From Gardnerella leopoldii (GTDB taxonomy: Bacteria > Actinomycetota > Actinomycetes > Actinomycetales > Bifidobacteriaceae): a stretch of 64,000 bases of DNA. The position numbers were made by a program, and so were the translations under genes. Below are positions 1 through 9,824 of this stretch, piece by piece. How positions within the stretch are numbered: position 1 is the first letter of the stretch; the number at the start of each line of letters is the position of its first letter. The notes below the pieces were generated by a model. The model saw nothing but the letters and a program-made list of their open reading frames with translations. It did not search any database and was not told where the DNA came from. The stretch is taken from contig NZ_CP029984.1 in the NCBI RefSeq assembly GCF_003293675.1, positions 868,043-932,042 on the forward strand, in the 5' to 3' direction.

Positions 1-205
1 TGTTGTCTTTCAAGTACAAGTCTTTTTCGATTTCTTCTGCAACAGCTAATACTTGACGCTCATTTGAAGCAGAAACAACTAACATAGCATCTGTAATACC
101 AAGCAAATCGCTTACATCAAAAGCCTGCTCGTTCGTTGCTTTCAAACGGTCTGCAGCAGCGGCAGCAATACGAATTGCACTAATTGAGCTTTCTAAAGCT
201 GTCAT
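1..205 (-). CDS. rsfS: Ribosomal silencing factor RsfS (partial, N-terminal part)
   Basis: The first 68 residues of an RsfS/Iojap-family protein are visible; the rest lies beyond the window edge. RsfS binds ribosomal protein L14 and blocks subunit joining when nutrients are scarce. The visible part has the family pattern: an alpha-helical start (MTALESSISAIRIAAAAADR), then FDVSDLLGITDAMLVVSASNE, in which the usual 'DYFVI.sG.s' strand reads DAMLVVSAS, followed by RQVLAVAEEIE. The ATG at 203-205 is preceded on the minus strand by AAGGAG at a good distance. It lies directly downstream of glmU with a gap of about 36 bases, so the two are probably co-transcribed. Confidence 0.85.
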   Translation of the reverse strand, partial: MTALESSISAIRIAAAAADRLKATNEQAFDVSDLLGITDAMLVVSASNERQVLAVAEEIEKDLYLKDN

Positions 206-241
206 AATGTTACTACTCCTTAATTCTCCAACAAACGCTTT

Positions 242-1651
242 TTAGCGTTCCCAAGCTGGCTTCCAGCCCTCTACAACGTGCTGAGTATTTTCCGAGTACA
301 CCATAGAATCAGCCGGAACATCGTGACGTACCACCGATCCAGCGCCGGTAGTAACATCATCTCCCACAGTAACCGGTGCTACAAACAGGTTTCCTGCGCC
401 AACGTGAGCACCAGAACCAATCGTAGTATGATTCTTATGCACTCCGTCATAATTTGCAGTAATCGTACCGCCGCCAATATTCGTATGCTCACCCAAATCA
501 GCATCGCCAATATAGCTTAAATGAGGTACTTTAGTGCCATTTCCAATATGAGCTTTCTTCATTTCTACGAAAGCTCCTGCCTTACTTTCCTCACCAAGTA
601 CGTTTCCTGCACGCAAATACGTCCAAGGACCGATGTTTGCAGCTCTACAAATATGCGATTCCTGTACACGCGAACGTTCAACCACAGCATCCTCATCAAT
701 TTGCGCATCAATAAGAGTCGTGTAAGGGCCAACTACAGCACCACTTGCAACCGTAGTACGACCTTGAAGGAAGCACCCAGGAAGCACAGTAACATCTTGT
801 GCGAGCGTAACACTATCTTCAATCCAAGTAGTATCAGGGTCGAGAATAGTTACACCTTCAAGCATCCATTTTTCACACACGCGCTTATTATGTGCTTTTG
901 CGAGCGCAGCTAATTGCACACGATTATTTACGCCCTCTACAGTAAGCGGATCTGGAGCAGACATTGCACCAACATGACCAAACTTTCGAGCATGTTCCAA
1001 AGCATCAGTCAAATAGAACTCACCTTGAGCATTTTGAGAGTTAAGATCTGCAATCGCGTCACATAATACAGTCGCATCGAATACATATACAGAAGTGTTC
1101 ACTTCATGAATAGCAAGCTCTCCAGCATTTGCATCTTTATGCTCAACAATACGCAAAACGTCACCGTTTGCTTCGCGCACAATACGGCCGTAGCCAGTTG
1201 CATCGTCTAATACTGCTGTAAGAACTGTTGCCACATTGTTATTATTATTGTGAAAATCAACTAAAGACTGCAAAGTTTGCGTATCAAGTAGCGGCATATC
1301 GCTTGCGGCAATCAGCACAGCTCCTTTTAATGCTTCACCAGTTTCGTTTTTAGCAATTTCGTTAAGATCTTTAATAGCACATTGCACTGCTCTGCCGGTT
1401 CCAGGAGTTTCGTCCTGATTTACAATATGCACATTTTCGTTATAGCTAACAGCAGCAGCAGCTACGCGTTCAGCCTGAGCATGCACAACTACAGCTAGTT
1501 TTTTAGGATTTACGCCATTCATGGCATCCATAACACGATTGAGAAATGTTTTACCAGCAAATGGATGTAGTACTTTTGGAGTTTCTGAACGCATACGCGT
1601 CCCATCGCCTGCTGCCAAAATTATTGCCGCAGTTACATCATGCTTTTCCAC
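242..1651 (-). CDS. glmU: Bifunctional GlmU: GlcNAc-1-P uridyltransferase / GlcN-1-P acetyltransferase
   Basis: It makes UDP-GlcNAc for peptidoglycan by acetylating glucosamine-1-phosphate and then joining it to UTP. Residues about 8-260 form the nucleotidyltransferase domain with the signature LAAGDGTRMRSETPKVLHP. Residues about 275-460 form the left-handed beta-helix acetyltransferase domain with many hexapeptide repeats. The acetyltransfer region reads VPHLSYIGDADLG, with the expected catalytic His, and NIGGGTITANYDG. The length of 469 aa is normal. It shares a strand with rsfS just downstream. The partial gene at the other end of the window is glmS, which supplies the same pathway. Confidence 0.97.
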   Translation of the reverse strand: MEKHDVTAAIILAAGDGTRMRSETPKVLHPFAGKTFLNRVMDAMNGVNPKKLAVVVHAQAERVAAAAVSYNENVHIVNQDETPGTGRAVQCAIKDLNEIAKNETGEALKGAVLIAASDMPLLDTQTLQSLVDFHNNNNNVATVLTAVLDDATGYGRIVREANGDVLRIVEHKDANAGELAIHEVNTSVYVFDATVLCDAIADLNSQNAQGEFYLTDALEHARKFGHVGAMSAPDPLTVEGVNNRVQLAALAKAHNKRVCEKWMLEGVTILDPDTTWIEDSVTLAQDVTVLPGCFLQGRTTVASGAVVGPYTTLIDAQIDEDAVVERSRVQESHICRAANIGPWTYLRAGNVLGEESKAGAFVEMKKAHIGNGTKVPHLSYIGDADLGEHTNIGGGTITANYDGVHKNHTTIGSGAHVGAGNLFVAPVTVGDDVTTGAGSVVRHDVPADSMVYSENTQHVVEGWKPAWER

Positions 1652-1724
1652 GCATACGCTCCTTATACTATTTCAATAAATTTCGCTGTATGTAATTCTA
1701 TTACTTATTAGCAGCGTTCAAAAC

Positions 1725-1754
1725 AAAAAACGCCACCCGATTCAACGAGTAGCG
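1725..1754 (-). terminator. Rho-independent terminator after tRNA-Gln
   Basis: On the minus strand a 9-bp stem (CGCTACTCG / CGGGTGGCG, with two G-U pairs) has a six-base loop and is followed at once by six T. It ends 12 bases beyond the 3' end of tRNA-Gln and upstream of glmU. Confidence 0.8.
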
Positions 1755-1765
1755 CTTCAAGTAAG

Positions 1766-1836
1766 CTCCCTCACCTGGATTCGAACCAAGACAAAGGGTT
1801 CCAAAGACCCGTGTGCTGCCATTACACCATGAGGGA
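1766..1836 (-). tRNA. tRNA-Gln (anticodon TTG)
   Basis: A 71-nt cloverleaf can be folded on the minus strand. The acceptor pair is TCCCTCA / TGAGGGA with discriminator G, the T-loop is GGTTCGAATCC, and the anticodon loop CTTTGGA has TTG at 34-36. No CCA is encoded. It sits alone between prs and glmU and has its own terminator. Confidence 0.95.
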
Positions 1837-1927
1837 ACGGCGGAAAAACCGCCAAGTCACTATTATGCCATAATATCGAAAAACGTCAAATTGGCGTGCC
1901 GAAAAGCAAACCGCACTAAATCAATAC

Positions 1928-2950
1928 TTAAGCAAATAAGAATCCTTGTCCGTGATGCTCAGGATAAGTGTCGAAAAGCTTAGCAACCGAACCATCCTCA
2001 AACACTGCTTTAATAGCGCTTGCAAGAAGCGGAGCAATTGAAAGAACAGTCAAACCATCCCAACGCTTCTCTTCTGGAATAGGCACAGTATCAGTCAAAA
2101 CAACTTCCCTAGCACCACAAGACTTCAAACGTTCGACTGCAGGACCAGAAAGCACGCCGTGAGTTGCAACAACTGTAACAGACTTAGCTCCAGCTTCCTT
2201 CAACACATTGCAAGCTCCTGCAATAGTTCCTGCAGTATCGATCAAGTCGTCAACCATAACGCAATCGCGTCCAGCAACATCACCAACGACGCGATTTGCA
2301 ACCGTCTTATTAGGGCAAGTGATATCGCGAGTTTTGTGCACAAAAGCCAAAGGACCGCCGCCTAAGCGCTGAGCCCACTGTTCTGCTACGCGAATACGAC
2401 CAGCATCAGGAGACACAACAGTCACATTAGCAAGATCATCGCGGAAACGATCACGTACGTAATCAACCAAAACTGGCATAGCAATCAAGTGATCAACAGG
2501 ACCGTCGAAGAATCCTTGAGACTGAGCTGCATGCAAATCGACGCTCATAATGCGATCAGCACCAGCAGTCTTTAGCAAGTCAAACATCAAGCGGCAAGAA
2601 ATAGGTTCACGACCGCGATGCTTTTTATCTTGTCGAGAATAACCAAGCAACGGGCATACTGCAGTAATTGAACGAGCAGAAGCCCTCTTCAAAGCGTCAA
2701 TCATAATTAACTGTTCCATAATGGACTTGTTAACAGGATCACTGTGGCTTTGAATAACGAATACATCTGTACCACGCACAGATTGCGTATAGCGAACATA
2801 CATTTCACCATTAGCAAAATCGTATGCCGTAGTTTCAAGTACATCAATTCCAAGCTGATCAGCTACATCACGAGCAAGCTTCGGATGTGCGCGACCGGTA
2901 ACGAGAACAAGGTTTTTATCTGGCTTTCCTTCAAGGACGATGCTCACCAT
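1928..2950 (-). CDS. prs: Ribose-phosphate pyrophosphokinase (PRPP synthetase)
   Basis: It converts ribose-5-phosphate and ATP to PRPP, the precursor for purine, pyrimidine, histidine and NAD synthesis. Visible motifs include KPDKNLVLVTGRAHPKLA near the N-terminus, the catalytic flexible-loop region CPLLGYSRQDKKHRGREPIS, the metal-binding SVDLHAAQSQGFF, and the PRPP-binding loop CVMVDDLIDTAGTI. I place the start at MVSIVLEG (ATG at 2948-2950), as bifidobacterial relatives begin this way and GGAG lies just upstream. An in-frame ATG four codons earlier (2962) is the alternative. It fits the window's large purine gene set and lies just downstream of nadD. Confidence 0.95.
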   Translation of the reverse strand: MVSIVLEGKPDKNLVLVTGRAHPKLARDVADQLGIDVLETTAYDFANGEMYVRYTQSVRGTDVFVIQSHSDPVNKSIMEQLIMIDALKRASARSITAVCPLLGYSRQDKKHRGREPISCRLMFDLLKTAGADRIMSVDLHAAQSQGFFDGPVDHLIAMPVLVDYVRDRFRDDLANVTVVSPDAGRIRVAEQWAQRLGGGPLAFVHKTRDITCPNKTVANRVVGDVAGRDCVMVDDLIDTAGTIAGACNVLKEAGAKSVTVVATHGVLSGPAVERLKSCGAREVVLTDTVPIPEEKRWDGLTVLSIAPLLASAIKAVFEDGSVAKLFDTYPEHHGQGFLFA

Positions 2951-3046
2951 ATCTCCAAACATTAGTTCGCTTTAATTCGCGAAATGAACATAATCAATAC
3001 TAACTTTTTGCACAGACGATAAACGACAAGCCTACAAAATCAATAA

Positions 3047-3859
3047 TTACGCACGATACAAACCATGCTTAACTATGTACTGAACTACTCCATCTGGAAC
3101 TAAATACCACACCGGCTCACCATGCTCAGCTCGACGACGAACATCAGTAGAAGAAATAGACAACGCTGGAATCTCTAAAATATCAACCGGCAAATGCGTA
3201 GAATCACAATGAACCATATCGTCACGATTCGCTGCAATACCAGTATCATTCGTATGCATTTGGCGAGGCATTAACGGAGAATTAGAATCTGCTAACTTTT
3301 CTGGCCTCGAATAGCCAGGACGAGTAACAGCCACAAATCGAGCCAAATTCCACATTTCGCGCGCATTTTTCCATTGCATTATTTCAGCAATAGCGTCAGC
3401 TCCAGTAATAAAAAAAAGTTCCGCATCAGGATGTTGAGCACGTATATCTCGCAAAGTATCGATAGTATAAGTAACTCCAGGGCGATCAATATCAACCCTA
3501 GAAACAGTGAACTTTGGATTTGAGGCTGTTGCAATAACAGTCATTAAATAACGATCTTCTGCATTCGTAACTTTTTTATCAAGCTTAAAAACAGGCCTAC
3601 CGGTAGGAACGAAAATAACTTCGTCAAGATCATAAACCCAAGCAACTTCTGAAGCAGCAACCAAGTGACCATTGTGTATTGGATCGAATGTGCCGCCCAT
3701 AATTCCAATGCGCTGACGCTCGTGCACATTGCCACGAGTAGAAGTACGTTTATGAACTGAATTCACAACCGCAGGAGGAGCCGCTTCTTTACCAGTAAAC
3801 GCGCCATGAAATAGGTCAGACATGCGACGTTCTGCATCTTCGTGAATTTCAGGACTCAT
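3047..3859 (-). CDS. nadD: Nicotinate-nucleotide adenylyltransferase
   Basis: It adenylates nicotinate mononucleotide to deamido-NAD. The nucleotidyltransferase signature [15 protein letters not shown] is followed by [25 protein letters not shown] and the C-terminal ISSTDVRRR motif (the family's ISST.IR). The N-terminal 55 or so residues before the core are a charged extension, which is longer than usual for NadD. I choose the ATG at 3857-3859 because it overlaps the end of the upstream gene by 11 bases and has AAGGAA upstream. An open frame continues 12 codons further, to 3895. It is translationally coupled with the unknown gene before it. Confidence 0.93.
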   Translation of the reverse strand: MSPEIHEDAERRMSDLFHGAFTGKEAAPPAVVNSVHKRTSTRGNVHERQRIGIMGGTFDPIHNGHLVAASEVAWVYDLDEVIFVPTGRPVFKLDKKVTNAEDRYLMTVIATASNPKFTVSRVDIDRPGVTYTIDTLRDIRAQHPDAELFFITGADAIAEIMQWKNAREMWNLARFVAVTRPGYSRPEKLADSNSPLMPRQMHTNDTGIAANRDDMVHCDSTHLPVDILEIPALSISSTDVRRRAEHGEPVWYLVPDGVVQYIVKHGLYRA

Positions 3860-4367
3860 TCGCTTCAGATTCCTTGTCTTCCACTTGAGTTTCATTCACT
3901 AACCCAGATGCAACATTTGCGCTATCCGGATTAATATTGCCCATTTCTTCATCCCACTCATCTTTTACGACACGCTGGATTTCGGCAAAAGTTGGAAGAG
4001 GGAAATCTGGTTGATATGCACCACGAATTTTCGCTACAGATTCCGAAATTTTAGCAAGCATGGATGTCATGCCATCAATATCATGATCACGTTCTAATTC
4101 GCTAAACTTAATAATATTCTTTTCCATATTGCGAACATTTTTAAGAACATTATTAAACGAAGTTTCATCAGGAATAGTCACATCATTCGAATCAGAATCT
4201 GGCCAACCCATTAACACTGCGTCAGCATACTCAAGCGATGAACGTTGCGATGCAGAAGCAATACCATCTTCAATTTGCACCAAAAAAACATATCGCACAA
4301 TGGACAAACGTTCAGCAGCAATATCAAGCGCTTCAGCTGTACTCAAATTCACGTCATTATTAGGCAT
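3849..4367 (-). CDS. Conserved hypothetical protein, coupled to nadD
   Basis: This is a 172-aa acidic, soluble-looking protein with no signal peptide or membrane segment. It is mostly predicted helix, with a charged centre (residues about 85-120) and a polar acidic tail that overlaps the nadD start. I do not recognise a named domain. The overlap and shared strand with nadD suggest co-expression; bifidobacterial genomes may hold a similar gene here, though I cannot check this. Its first 25 residues, rich in Ala/Glu/Leu, look like a helical interaction segment. Function unknown. Confidence 0.75.
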   Translation of the reverse strand: MPNNDVNLSTAEALDIAAERLSIVRYVFLVQIEDGIASASQRSSLEYADAVLMGWPDSDSNDVTIPDETSFNNVLKNVRNMEKNIIKFSELERDHDIDGMTSMLAKISESVAKIRGAYQPDFPLPTFAEIQRVVKDEWDEEMGNINPDSANVASGLVNETQVEDKESEANES

Positions 4368-4434
4368 ACTCTTACCTTACCGCCACGTAACTATTAAAAC
4401 CAGGACATATACTTTAATTTGTTTGGTGTTGCGC

Positions 4435-4692
4435 GAGTTTTGGGGGATTTCTTTCCTCGCACGTCCCGTCCTTCGGGCGCTCTGGCTGCTAAAAGAGTTT
4501 AGCGTGTTCGCCTTTCTTAAAGAATGTAGCTTCTCAGTCCTCTTTTAGTGCTCGTAAAGAAATCCCCCAAACTCTGCATGCTAATTCGTTAATAACCTTG
4601 CTCATCGCAGAGATTTTTCGATTTTTCTTCTTCACTCGGCGAATCAGCAGCCTTCGGCTCTGACGTTCGCCTCGCTCAGTGCGAAAAATCTC
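4435..4692. repeat. Hairpin-dense intergenic element between proA and the nadD operon
   Basis: The 391-base gap from 4368 to 4758 has no convincing gene but strong nested symmetry. Outer arms 4435-4454 and 4556-4574 pair over 13 bp without a break (GGGGGATTTCTTT with AAAGAAATCCCCC), plus six more bp after one bulge. Inside them, CTAAAAGAG and CTCTTTTAG form a 9-bp pair and CCCG/CGGG a small hairpin. A second unit has arms 4610-4620 and 4682-4692 (GAGATTTTTCG / CGAAAAATCTC) enclosing a nested GGCGAA/TTCGCC, TCAG/CTGA, AGCC/GGCT hairpin. It could be a MITE-like element or a structured leader RNA. Confidence 0.6.
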
Positions 4693-4758
4693 AAATCTCA
4701 CCACACGAATATCCATACGACTGAATAGTAGTGTGCGCATTGAGATGTAAAAAATAAA

Positions 4759-6036
4759 CTATAAACGTATTTGCCCATCTCCGTAGCTGATCCATTTGGT
4801 TGTTGTCATTTCAAGCAAACCCATAGGGCCTCTTGCATGTAATTTTTGCGTAGAAATACCAAGTTCTGCGCCGAAACCAAATTCGCCGCCATCTGTAAAG
4901 CGCGTTGAAGCATTTACCATAACTACAGCGGAATCAACACTTGCAATAAAACTTTGAATAGTTGAGTAATCTTCAGCAATAATGGTTTCAGTATGGCCAG
5001 TAGAATATTTCGCAATATGAGAAGCTGCATCAGTATAATCATCTACAACTTTTACACCCATATTCAGCGACAAATATTCTCGCTTCCAATCTTCCTCAGT
5101 GGCACGCTCAAGCTGCAATCCTTGAATATTAGCGGATTGCAAAATATCGTAAGATTTATCGTCTGCATGCAAAATTACATTATGCTCAGCTAAAGCAGCA
5201 GCGATTTTTGGCAAAAATTCTTGCGCAACAGCTTTATGCACTAATAATTTTTCAGCAGCGTTGCACACGCCCACTCGTTGCGTTTTTGCATTAATAATGA
5301 TAGGTACAGCTTTTTTAATATCAGCGCTTTTATCTACATAAATATGTACGTTTCCAGCTCCAGTCTCAATAACAGGAACCGTAGATTCTTGAACAACTGC
5401 TGCAATAAGATTTGCACTACCTCTAGGCACAAGCACATCAATATGACCGTGAGCATGCATCATTGACGTAGCTCCGTCTCTTCCTAAATCGTCAACAGCC
5501 TGAATCAAATCAGCACTAAAGTTAGAATTTTTAAGAACCGATTGTATAACTTCAATACTCGCCTGATTCGTATGAAGAGCCGCGCTTCCTCCTCGCAAAA
5601 TCGCAGCATTTCCAGATTTAATGCACAAAGCAGCTACATCAATAGTTACGTTTGGACGAGCTTCGTAAATCATTCCCATAACGCCCATTGAAACTCGAAT
5701 TTGCGAAAGTTTAATTCCATTAGGAAGAGTGTATCCGCGAACTACTTGACCTACAGGATCTTGCAATTGCGCAATTTTTCGCACGCTTTTTGCAGAAGCT
5801 TGGATTCGCTCTTCATCAAATTTAAGCCGATCGAGCTTTCCAGCATCCATTCCCTTAGCTTCAGCTTCTTTAAGATCTTTTTTGTTAGCCTCAGCAATAT
5901 TTGAAGCTGCAAACTCTAAAGCATCTGCCATTTTTTCGAGAAGCGCATTTTTTGCGCGAGTATCTGCATGAGCAAAATTACGCCACGCTTTGCGCGCACA
6001 ATCAGCACGAGCATTCACTAAATCATCAACAGACAA
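4759..6036 (-). CDS. proA: Gamma-glutamyl phosphate reductase
   Basis: This is the second step of proline synthesis: NADPH-dependent reduction of glutamyl-5-phosphate to the semialdehyde. The 425-aa aldehyde-dehydrogenase fold has the catalytic Cys in [13 protein letters not shown] (around residue 255), [26 protein letters not shown] and the C-terminal [17 protein letters not shown]. The start is a TTG at 6034-6036, preceded by AGGGGGAACG; no better ATG is near. No proB is adjacent. It is divergent from thrC across a 199-base promoter region. Confidence 0.96.
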   Translation of the reverse strand: MSVDDLVNARADCARKAWRNFAHADTRAKNALLEKMADALEFAASNIAEANKKDLKEAEAKGMDAGKLDRLKFDEERIQASAKSVRKIAQLQDPVGQVVRGYTLPNGIKLSQIRVSMGVMGMIYEARPNVTIDVAALCIKSGNAAILRGGSAALHTNQASIEVIQSVLKNSNFSADLIQAVDDLGRDGATSMMHAHGHIDVLVPRGSANLIAAVVQESTVPVIETGAGNVHIYVDKSADIKKAVPIIINAKTQRVGVCNAAEKLLVHKAVAQEFLPKIAAALAEHNVILHADDKSYDILQSANIQGLQLERATEEDWKREYLSLNMGVKVVDDYTDAASHIAKYSTGHTETIIAEDYSTIQSFIASVDSAVVMVNASTRFTDGGEFGFGAELGISTQKLHARGPMGLLEMTTTKWISYGDGQIRL

Positions 6037-6163
6037 CGTTCCCCCTATAGATTATTTGCCTAATCGCCAATTAATTAATAGTAAAACAAAAGCATTTATA
6101 TATATGAGATTAGCACACGCCCATTCGCCCAGCGCTTCAGGTACCATAATTTGATATAAGTTG

Positions 6164-6178
6164 TGTAAATAATTTACA
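6164..6178. promoter_or_regulatory. Perfect 15-bp palindrome upstream of thrC (candidate operator)
   Basis: TGTAAAT-A-ATTTACA is an uninterrupted palindrome 58 bases before the thrC start, in the proA/thrC divergent region. TTGATA at 6151-6156 could be a -35 box, in which case the palindrome covers the spacer and -10 zone. The regulator is unknown; the half-site does not match one I can name with certainty. Confidence 0.4.
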
Positions 6179-6235
6179 TAAATAATCTACGTAAGTAAAA
6201 AATATTCTCTATAAACAGACGGTTACGGAGTTATT

Positions 6236-7762
6236 ATGGCATCAGATACAACTATTTTCCATAGCACTCGTTCGCTTAAGCCAACATGCACATCAAAAGA
6301 GGCAATACGTAAAGGAATTGCTGAAGATGGCGGATTATTTGTAGCTGATAGCCTTGGTAGCGAGCGTTACGATATTTCTAAATTGCAAGGCAAATCGTAT
6401 CAAGAAATTGCGCAGGATATTTTGCAACTGTTGCTGCCTGATTATACTTCAGAAGAGCTTTCTTCTTGCATTAAACTGGCATACGGCAATCAATGGTCTA
6501 ATAACGCTATTACTCCACTCCAGCAGCTTGGGAACACTAGCGATTTTGTGATGGAACTTTTCCATGGTCCTACTTGTGCGTTTAAAGACGTTGCTTTGCA
6601 AATGTTGCCACAATTAATGTCTCGCACTAAAACTCAACACGAGAACGAATCTGATATTGAAAAAAGCGTTATGATTCTAACTGCAACTTCTGGAGATACA
6701 GGTAAAGCTGCTTTGGCTGGTTTTGCTGATGTTCCAGGCACTTCTATGATTACTTTTTATCCAGAAGGAAAAGTTAGCCGCGTCCAAGAATTGCAAATGA
6801 CTACTCAGGTAGGCGAAAATGTGAAAGTTTGCGCAGTCCGCGGTAATTTTGACGATGCTCAAACAGGCGTTAAACAGATTTTCACAAATAATGAGCTCAA
6901 CAAAAATATTGAAGAAGATGCGAATACAGTATTGTCTTCAGCTAACTCAATTAACGTTGGTCGTCTTGTGCCACAAGTTGTTTACTATTTTGCAGCATAC
7001 AAGCAGCTTATTGAACGCGAAGTTATAAAACTTGGAGACGAAGTAGAATTTTGTGTTCCTACAGGCAATTTTGGCGATATTCTAGCAGGATATTATGCAA
7101 AAATGCTTGGTCTTCCAGTGAAGCATCTCATTGTTGCTAGCAATAGTAACAATGTGCTTTTTGATTTTTTGGTAAGCGGCACTTACAACCGTCAGCGCAC
7201 ATTCCATCACACTGTTGCTCCTTCTATGGATATTTTGGTTTCTTCTAATTTGGAGCGAATGCTTTATTACATGTGCGATAAAGACACGCGTTTAATACAA
7301 ATGCTTATGAATGACTTGACTCAATGGGGCGCTTTTGAGATTCCAGAAAATGTGCTTGCAAAGATTCGCTCACTGTTTGGCTGCGGTTGGGCGAATGAGG
7401 ATCAAATTCGCGAAGCTATTTATGACTGTTGGAACAAGTACAAGTATGTGATCGATCCACATACTGCTTGCGGATTCTTCGTTATGCAAAATATTCCACA
7501 TGACGAAAGCACACCTAGAGTATTGCTAAGCACTGCAAGCCCGTATAAATTCCCTCGTGTTGTTGCTGAATCTTTGAATATTGAGCATGTGCAAGATATG
7601 GATGATTTCAAATGCATGGACGCTCTTAGTAAAGCTACAGGAACTAAAGCTCCAAGCATGCTTAGAAATCTTGAAAATAAAACTCCACGCTTTAATGATG
7701 TTATTAATGTTGAAGATATGCCTGAGTATGTTTTAGCTCAAGCGCATAATTTCGCAAAATAA
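6236..7762 (+). CDS. thrC: Threonine synthase
   Basis: It converts O-phospho-homoserine to threonine with PLP. At 508 aa it belongs to the longer bacterial/fungal type. Key segments: the N-terminal FHSTRSLKPTC and IAEDGGLFV, the PLP-lysine motif FHGPTCAFKDVALQ, TATSGDTGKAALAGF, the phosphate-binding VPTGNFGDILAGYYAKMLG, and DPHTACGFF near the C-terminus. The start has CGGAG five bases upstream. No hom or thrB lies beside it, so it is probably a single-gene unit ending at the terminator that follows. Confidence 0.96.
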   Translation: MASDTTIFHSTRSLKPTCTSKEAIRKGIAEDGGLFVADSLGSERYDISKLQGKSYQEIAQDILQLLLPDYTSEELSSCIKLAYGNQWSNNAITPLQQLGNTSDFVMELFHGPTCAFKDVALQMLPQLMSRTKTQHENESDIEKSVMILTATSGDTGKAALAGFADVPGTSMITFYPEGKVSRVQELQMTTQVGENVKVCAVRGNFDDAQTGVKQIFTNNELNKNIEEDANTVLSSANSINVGRLVPQVVYYFAAYKQLIEREVIKLGDEVEFCVPTGNFGDILAGYYAKMLGLPVKHLIVASNSNNVLFDFLVSGTYNRQRTFHHTVAPSMDILVSSNLERMLYYMCDKDTRLIQMLMNDLTQWGAFEIPENVLAKIRSLFGCGWANEDQIREAIYDCWNKYKYVIDPHTACGFFVMQNIPHDESTPRVLLSTASPYKFPRVVAESLNIEHVQDMDDFKCMDALSKATGTKAPSMLRNLENKTPRFNDVINVEDMPEYVLAQAHNFAK

Positions 7763-7781
7763 TCATAAAGTTTTAAGCGAA

Positions 7782-7816
7782 AGAGGCTGGTTTACTTGTA
7801 TAATCCAGCCTCTTTT
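7782..7816. terminator. Bidirectional terminator between thrC and recX
   Basis: A perfect 9-bp stem (AGAGGCTGG / CCAGCCTCT) with a 14-base loop is followed by TTTT on the plus strand. It lies between the convergent ends of thrC and recX. The minus-strand T run is weaker. Confidence 0.85.
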
Positions 7817-7821
7817 ACTAT

Positions 7822-8490
7822 TCATTCGTTATTACTTTCGAATAAAGCTGCATACACTTCGTTAATAACGTTTAAATCATGACCTTTTCTTGCAGCTGCT
7901 GCGAAAAATCTTCGTCTTCTGACTAAAGGCTCAAGATTTCTCGTGCGCGAAGCCGTTTTGCGACCGAGTTCCCACGCTGCTTCAGTGAATACTCCAGAGT
8001 TTTGAGCAGAAGCTACGTTTTGTGAAATAGCAGCAGGATCAACATTTTTACGCTGCAATTCCATTCGAGTAGCTCTAGCACCAAGAAGCCTCACAGCGCA
8101 AGAGCGAATCACCATTTGAGCATATTGATTGTCATCAAGAAGATGCAATTCAAGCAAACGATGAATAACCGCGTCAATAGCAACTTCCGTGTAGCCTTTT
8201 TCTTTAAGCCTTTTGCGCATGTCCATCACAGAGCGAGGAGCATAATCTAAAAGCCTTAAAGCAGCTTCCCTGCAATCATCTTCACTACTATTGCAAAGTT
8301 CGTCGCTTAAATCACTTACTTTAGTGTTTTTTACATACGGCATGTTTTTTGTATTATTTTTTGCGCTTAAAAGTACTGATTTATGCGATATTTTTTTGCG
8401 AGTATGTGGCTTTACGCTATTACTTTCGTCATCTTCTTCAGTCCGCTCTACTGGATGATCGCGAAGAAAACTCTCTACACTAATAGGCAT
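7822..8490 (-). CDS. recX: Regulatory protein RecX
   Basis: RecX binds RecA filaments and limits recombinase activity. The first 75 or so residues are a polar, charged extension (EEDDESNSVKPHTRKK and so on) not needed by the family fold. The RecX helical repeats follow with typical sequence: AALRLLDYAPRSVMDMRKRL, then YTEVAIDAVIHRLLE, LLDDNQYAQMVIRS and ATRMELQRKNVDPAAI. Total length is 222 aa. It lies 31 bases downstream of recA on the same strand, the usual pairing, so it probably shares the LexA-controlled recA transcript. Confidence 0.92.
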   Translation of the reverse strand: MPISVESFLRDHPVERTEEDDESNSVKPHTRKKISHKSVLLSAKNNTKNMPYVKNTKVSDLSDELCNSSEDDCREAALRLLDYAPRSVMDMRKRLKEKGYTEVAIDAVIHRLLELHLLDDNQYAQMVIRSCAVRLLGARATRMELQRKNVDPAAISQNVASAQNSGVFTEAAWELGRKTASRTRNLEPLVRRRRFFAAAARKGHDLNVINEVYAALFESNNE

Positions 8491-8521
8491 ATTGCATTCG
8501 CTTTACACTGTAATCTTATTA

Positions 8522-9661
8522 TTACTTCGATTTGGATGACTTTTGTGCAGAATTTTTAGCTACAGAATCATCAGCAAATTGATCTAGTTCAGAATCTTCA
8601 GCGAATTGATCTTCAGGATGCATTAAACCTAACGAAGCTTTGACTTTTTCGCTAATTTCTTCAGTAATAGCTGGATTATCTTTCAAGAACTTACGGACGT
8701 TTTCACGACCTTGTCCAAGCTGCTCACCTTCATAAGTAAACCAAGAACCAGATTTCTTAATAACTTCAGCTTGCAGTCCCATATCGATAACGGAACCTTC
8801 AGTCGAGATACCTTCTCCGTAAAGAACATCAAACTCAGCAGTTTTGAAAGGCGGAGCCATTTTATTCTTGACAATCTTAACTTTCGTTCGGTTGCCAACA
8901 GCTTCTTCACCCTCTTTAATAGTAGAAACTCTGCGAATATCCATACGCACAGACGCATAGAACTTCAAAGCTTTACCACCAGTGGTAGTTTCAGGGTTAC
9001 CAAAGAATACGCCAATTTTTTCACGAAGCTGATTAATAAAAATAGCAGTAGTGCCAGCTTGTGAAAGAGCACCAGTCATCTTACGCAACGCCTGACTCAT
9101 TAAGCGAGCTTGTAAGCCCACATGACTATCTCCCATATCGCCATCGATTTCAGCTTTAGGAACTAATGCCGCTACAGAATCAACAACAATAACATCTAAC
9201 GCACCAGAACGAATAAGCATATCAGCAATTTCCAATGCCTGCTCACCGTTATCTGGCTGAGAAACAATAAGAGCATCCGTGTCTACTCCAAGCTTTCGCG
9301 CATAGACAGGATCCAACGCATGCTCAGCATCAATAAATGCCGCTACCCCACCATTTTTTTGAGCATTTGCAACGATATGCAAAGCAAGAGTTGTTTTACC
9401 AGAAGACTCAGGACCGTAGACTTCAACTATTCGCCCTCTAGGAACACCGCCAATCCCCAAAGCAGTGTCCAACGCTAATGAACCAGTAGGAATAACTTCT
9501 ACATCTTGCATAGGTCTATCACCTAAGCGCATTGCAGAACCTTTTCCATATTGTCGTTCAACATTGGCTAAAGCAGTTTCTAACGCTGCTTGGCGACGTG
9601 GATCTGTTTTATCCGCATCAATAAGGCGATTAATACTGCCTTTACTTTTCGTTTGCGCCAT
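8522..9661 (-). CDS. recA: Recombinase RecA
   Basis: RecA performs strand exchange and is the co-protease for LexA cleavage. Walker A is GPESSGKTT (residues about 84-92), with [30 protein letters not shown], the L2-type segment [20 protein letters not shown] and [11 protein letters not shown]. The 379-aa length includes a 40-residue acidic, Ser/Lys-rich C-terminal tail typical of actinobacteria. AAAGGAG precedes the ATG. Transcription probably starts near the SOS box at 9825-9838. Confidence 0.98.
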   Translation of the reverse strand: MAQTKSKGSINRLIDADKTDPRRQAALETALANVERQYGKGSAMRLGDRPMQDVEVIPTGSLALDTALGIGGVPRGRIVEVYGPESSGKTTLALHIVANAQKNGGVAAFIDAEHALDPVYARKLGVDTDALIVSQPDNGEQALEIADMLIRSGALDVIVVDSVAALVPKAEIDGDMGDSHVGLQARLMSQALRKMTGALSQAGTTAIFINQLREKIGVFFGNPETTTGGKALKFYASVRMDIRRVSTIKEGEEAVGNRTKVKIVKNKMAPPFKTAEFDVLYGEGISTEGSVIDMGLQAEVIKKSGSWFTYEGEQLGQGRENVRKFLKDNPAITEEISEKVKASLGLMHPEDQFAEDSELDQFADDSVAKNSAQKSSKSK

Positions 9662-9824
9662 GTATGCTACTCCTTTCGCATGCCGTTATGTATCGAACGA
9701 CCTTAGTTCCATACTAGATTCAAGTACAAGCATTTTTGTGCAATGTGGATAAAACATTTAATCCAAGCACTTAAACGCTAACTCAGCTTAAATCATCTCG
9801 ACAAACACAAGTATACTATATATG

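Noticed and set aside
4534..4740. 68-codon minus-strand frame in the proA-nadD gap
   Set aside because: It runs through the inverted repeats, is highly basic and has no ribosome-binding site; it is explained by the hairpin structure.
6037..6235. T-box or leader-peptide attenuator before thrC
   Set aside because: No T-box core sequence, Thr-rich leader frame or terminator/antiterminator pair was found in the gap.
9691..9709. A second LexA box nearer recA (CGAAC...GTTC)
   Set aside because: The half-sites are seven bases apart instead of four, so the spacing is wrong.
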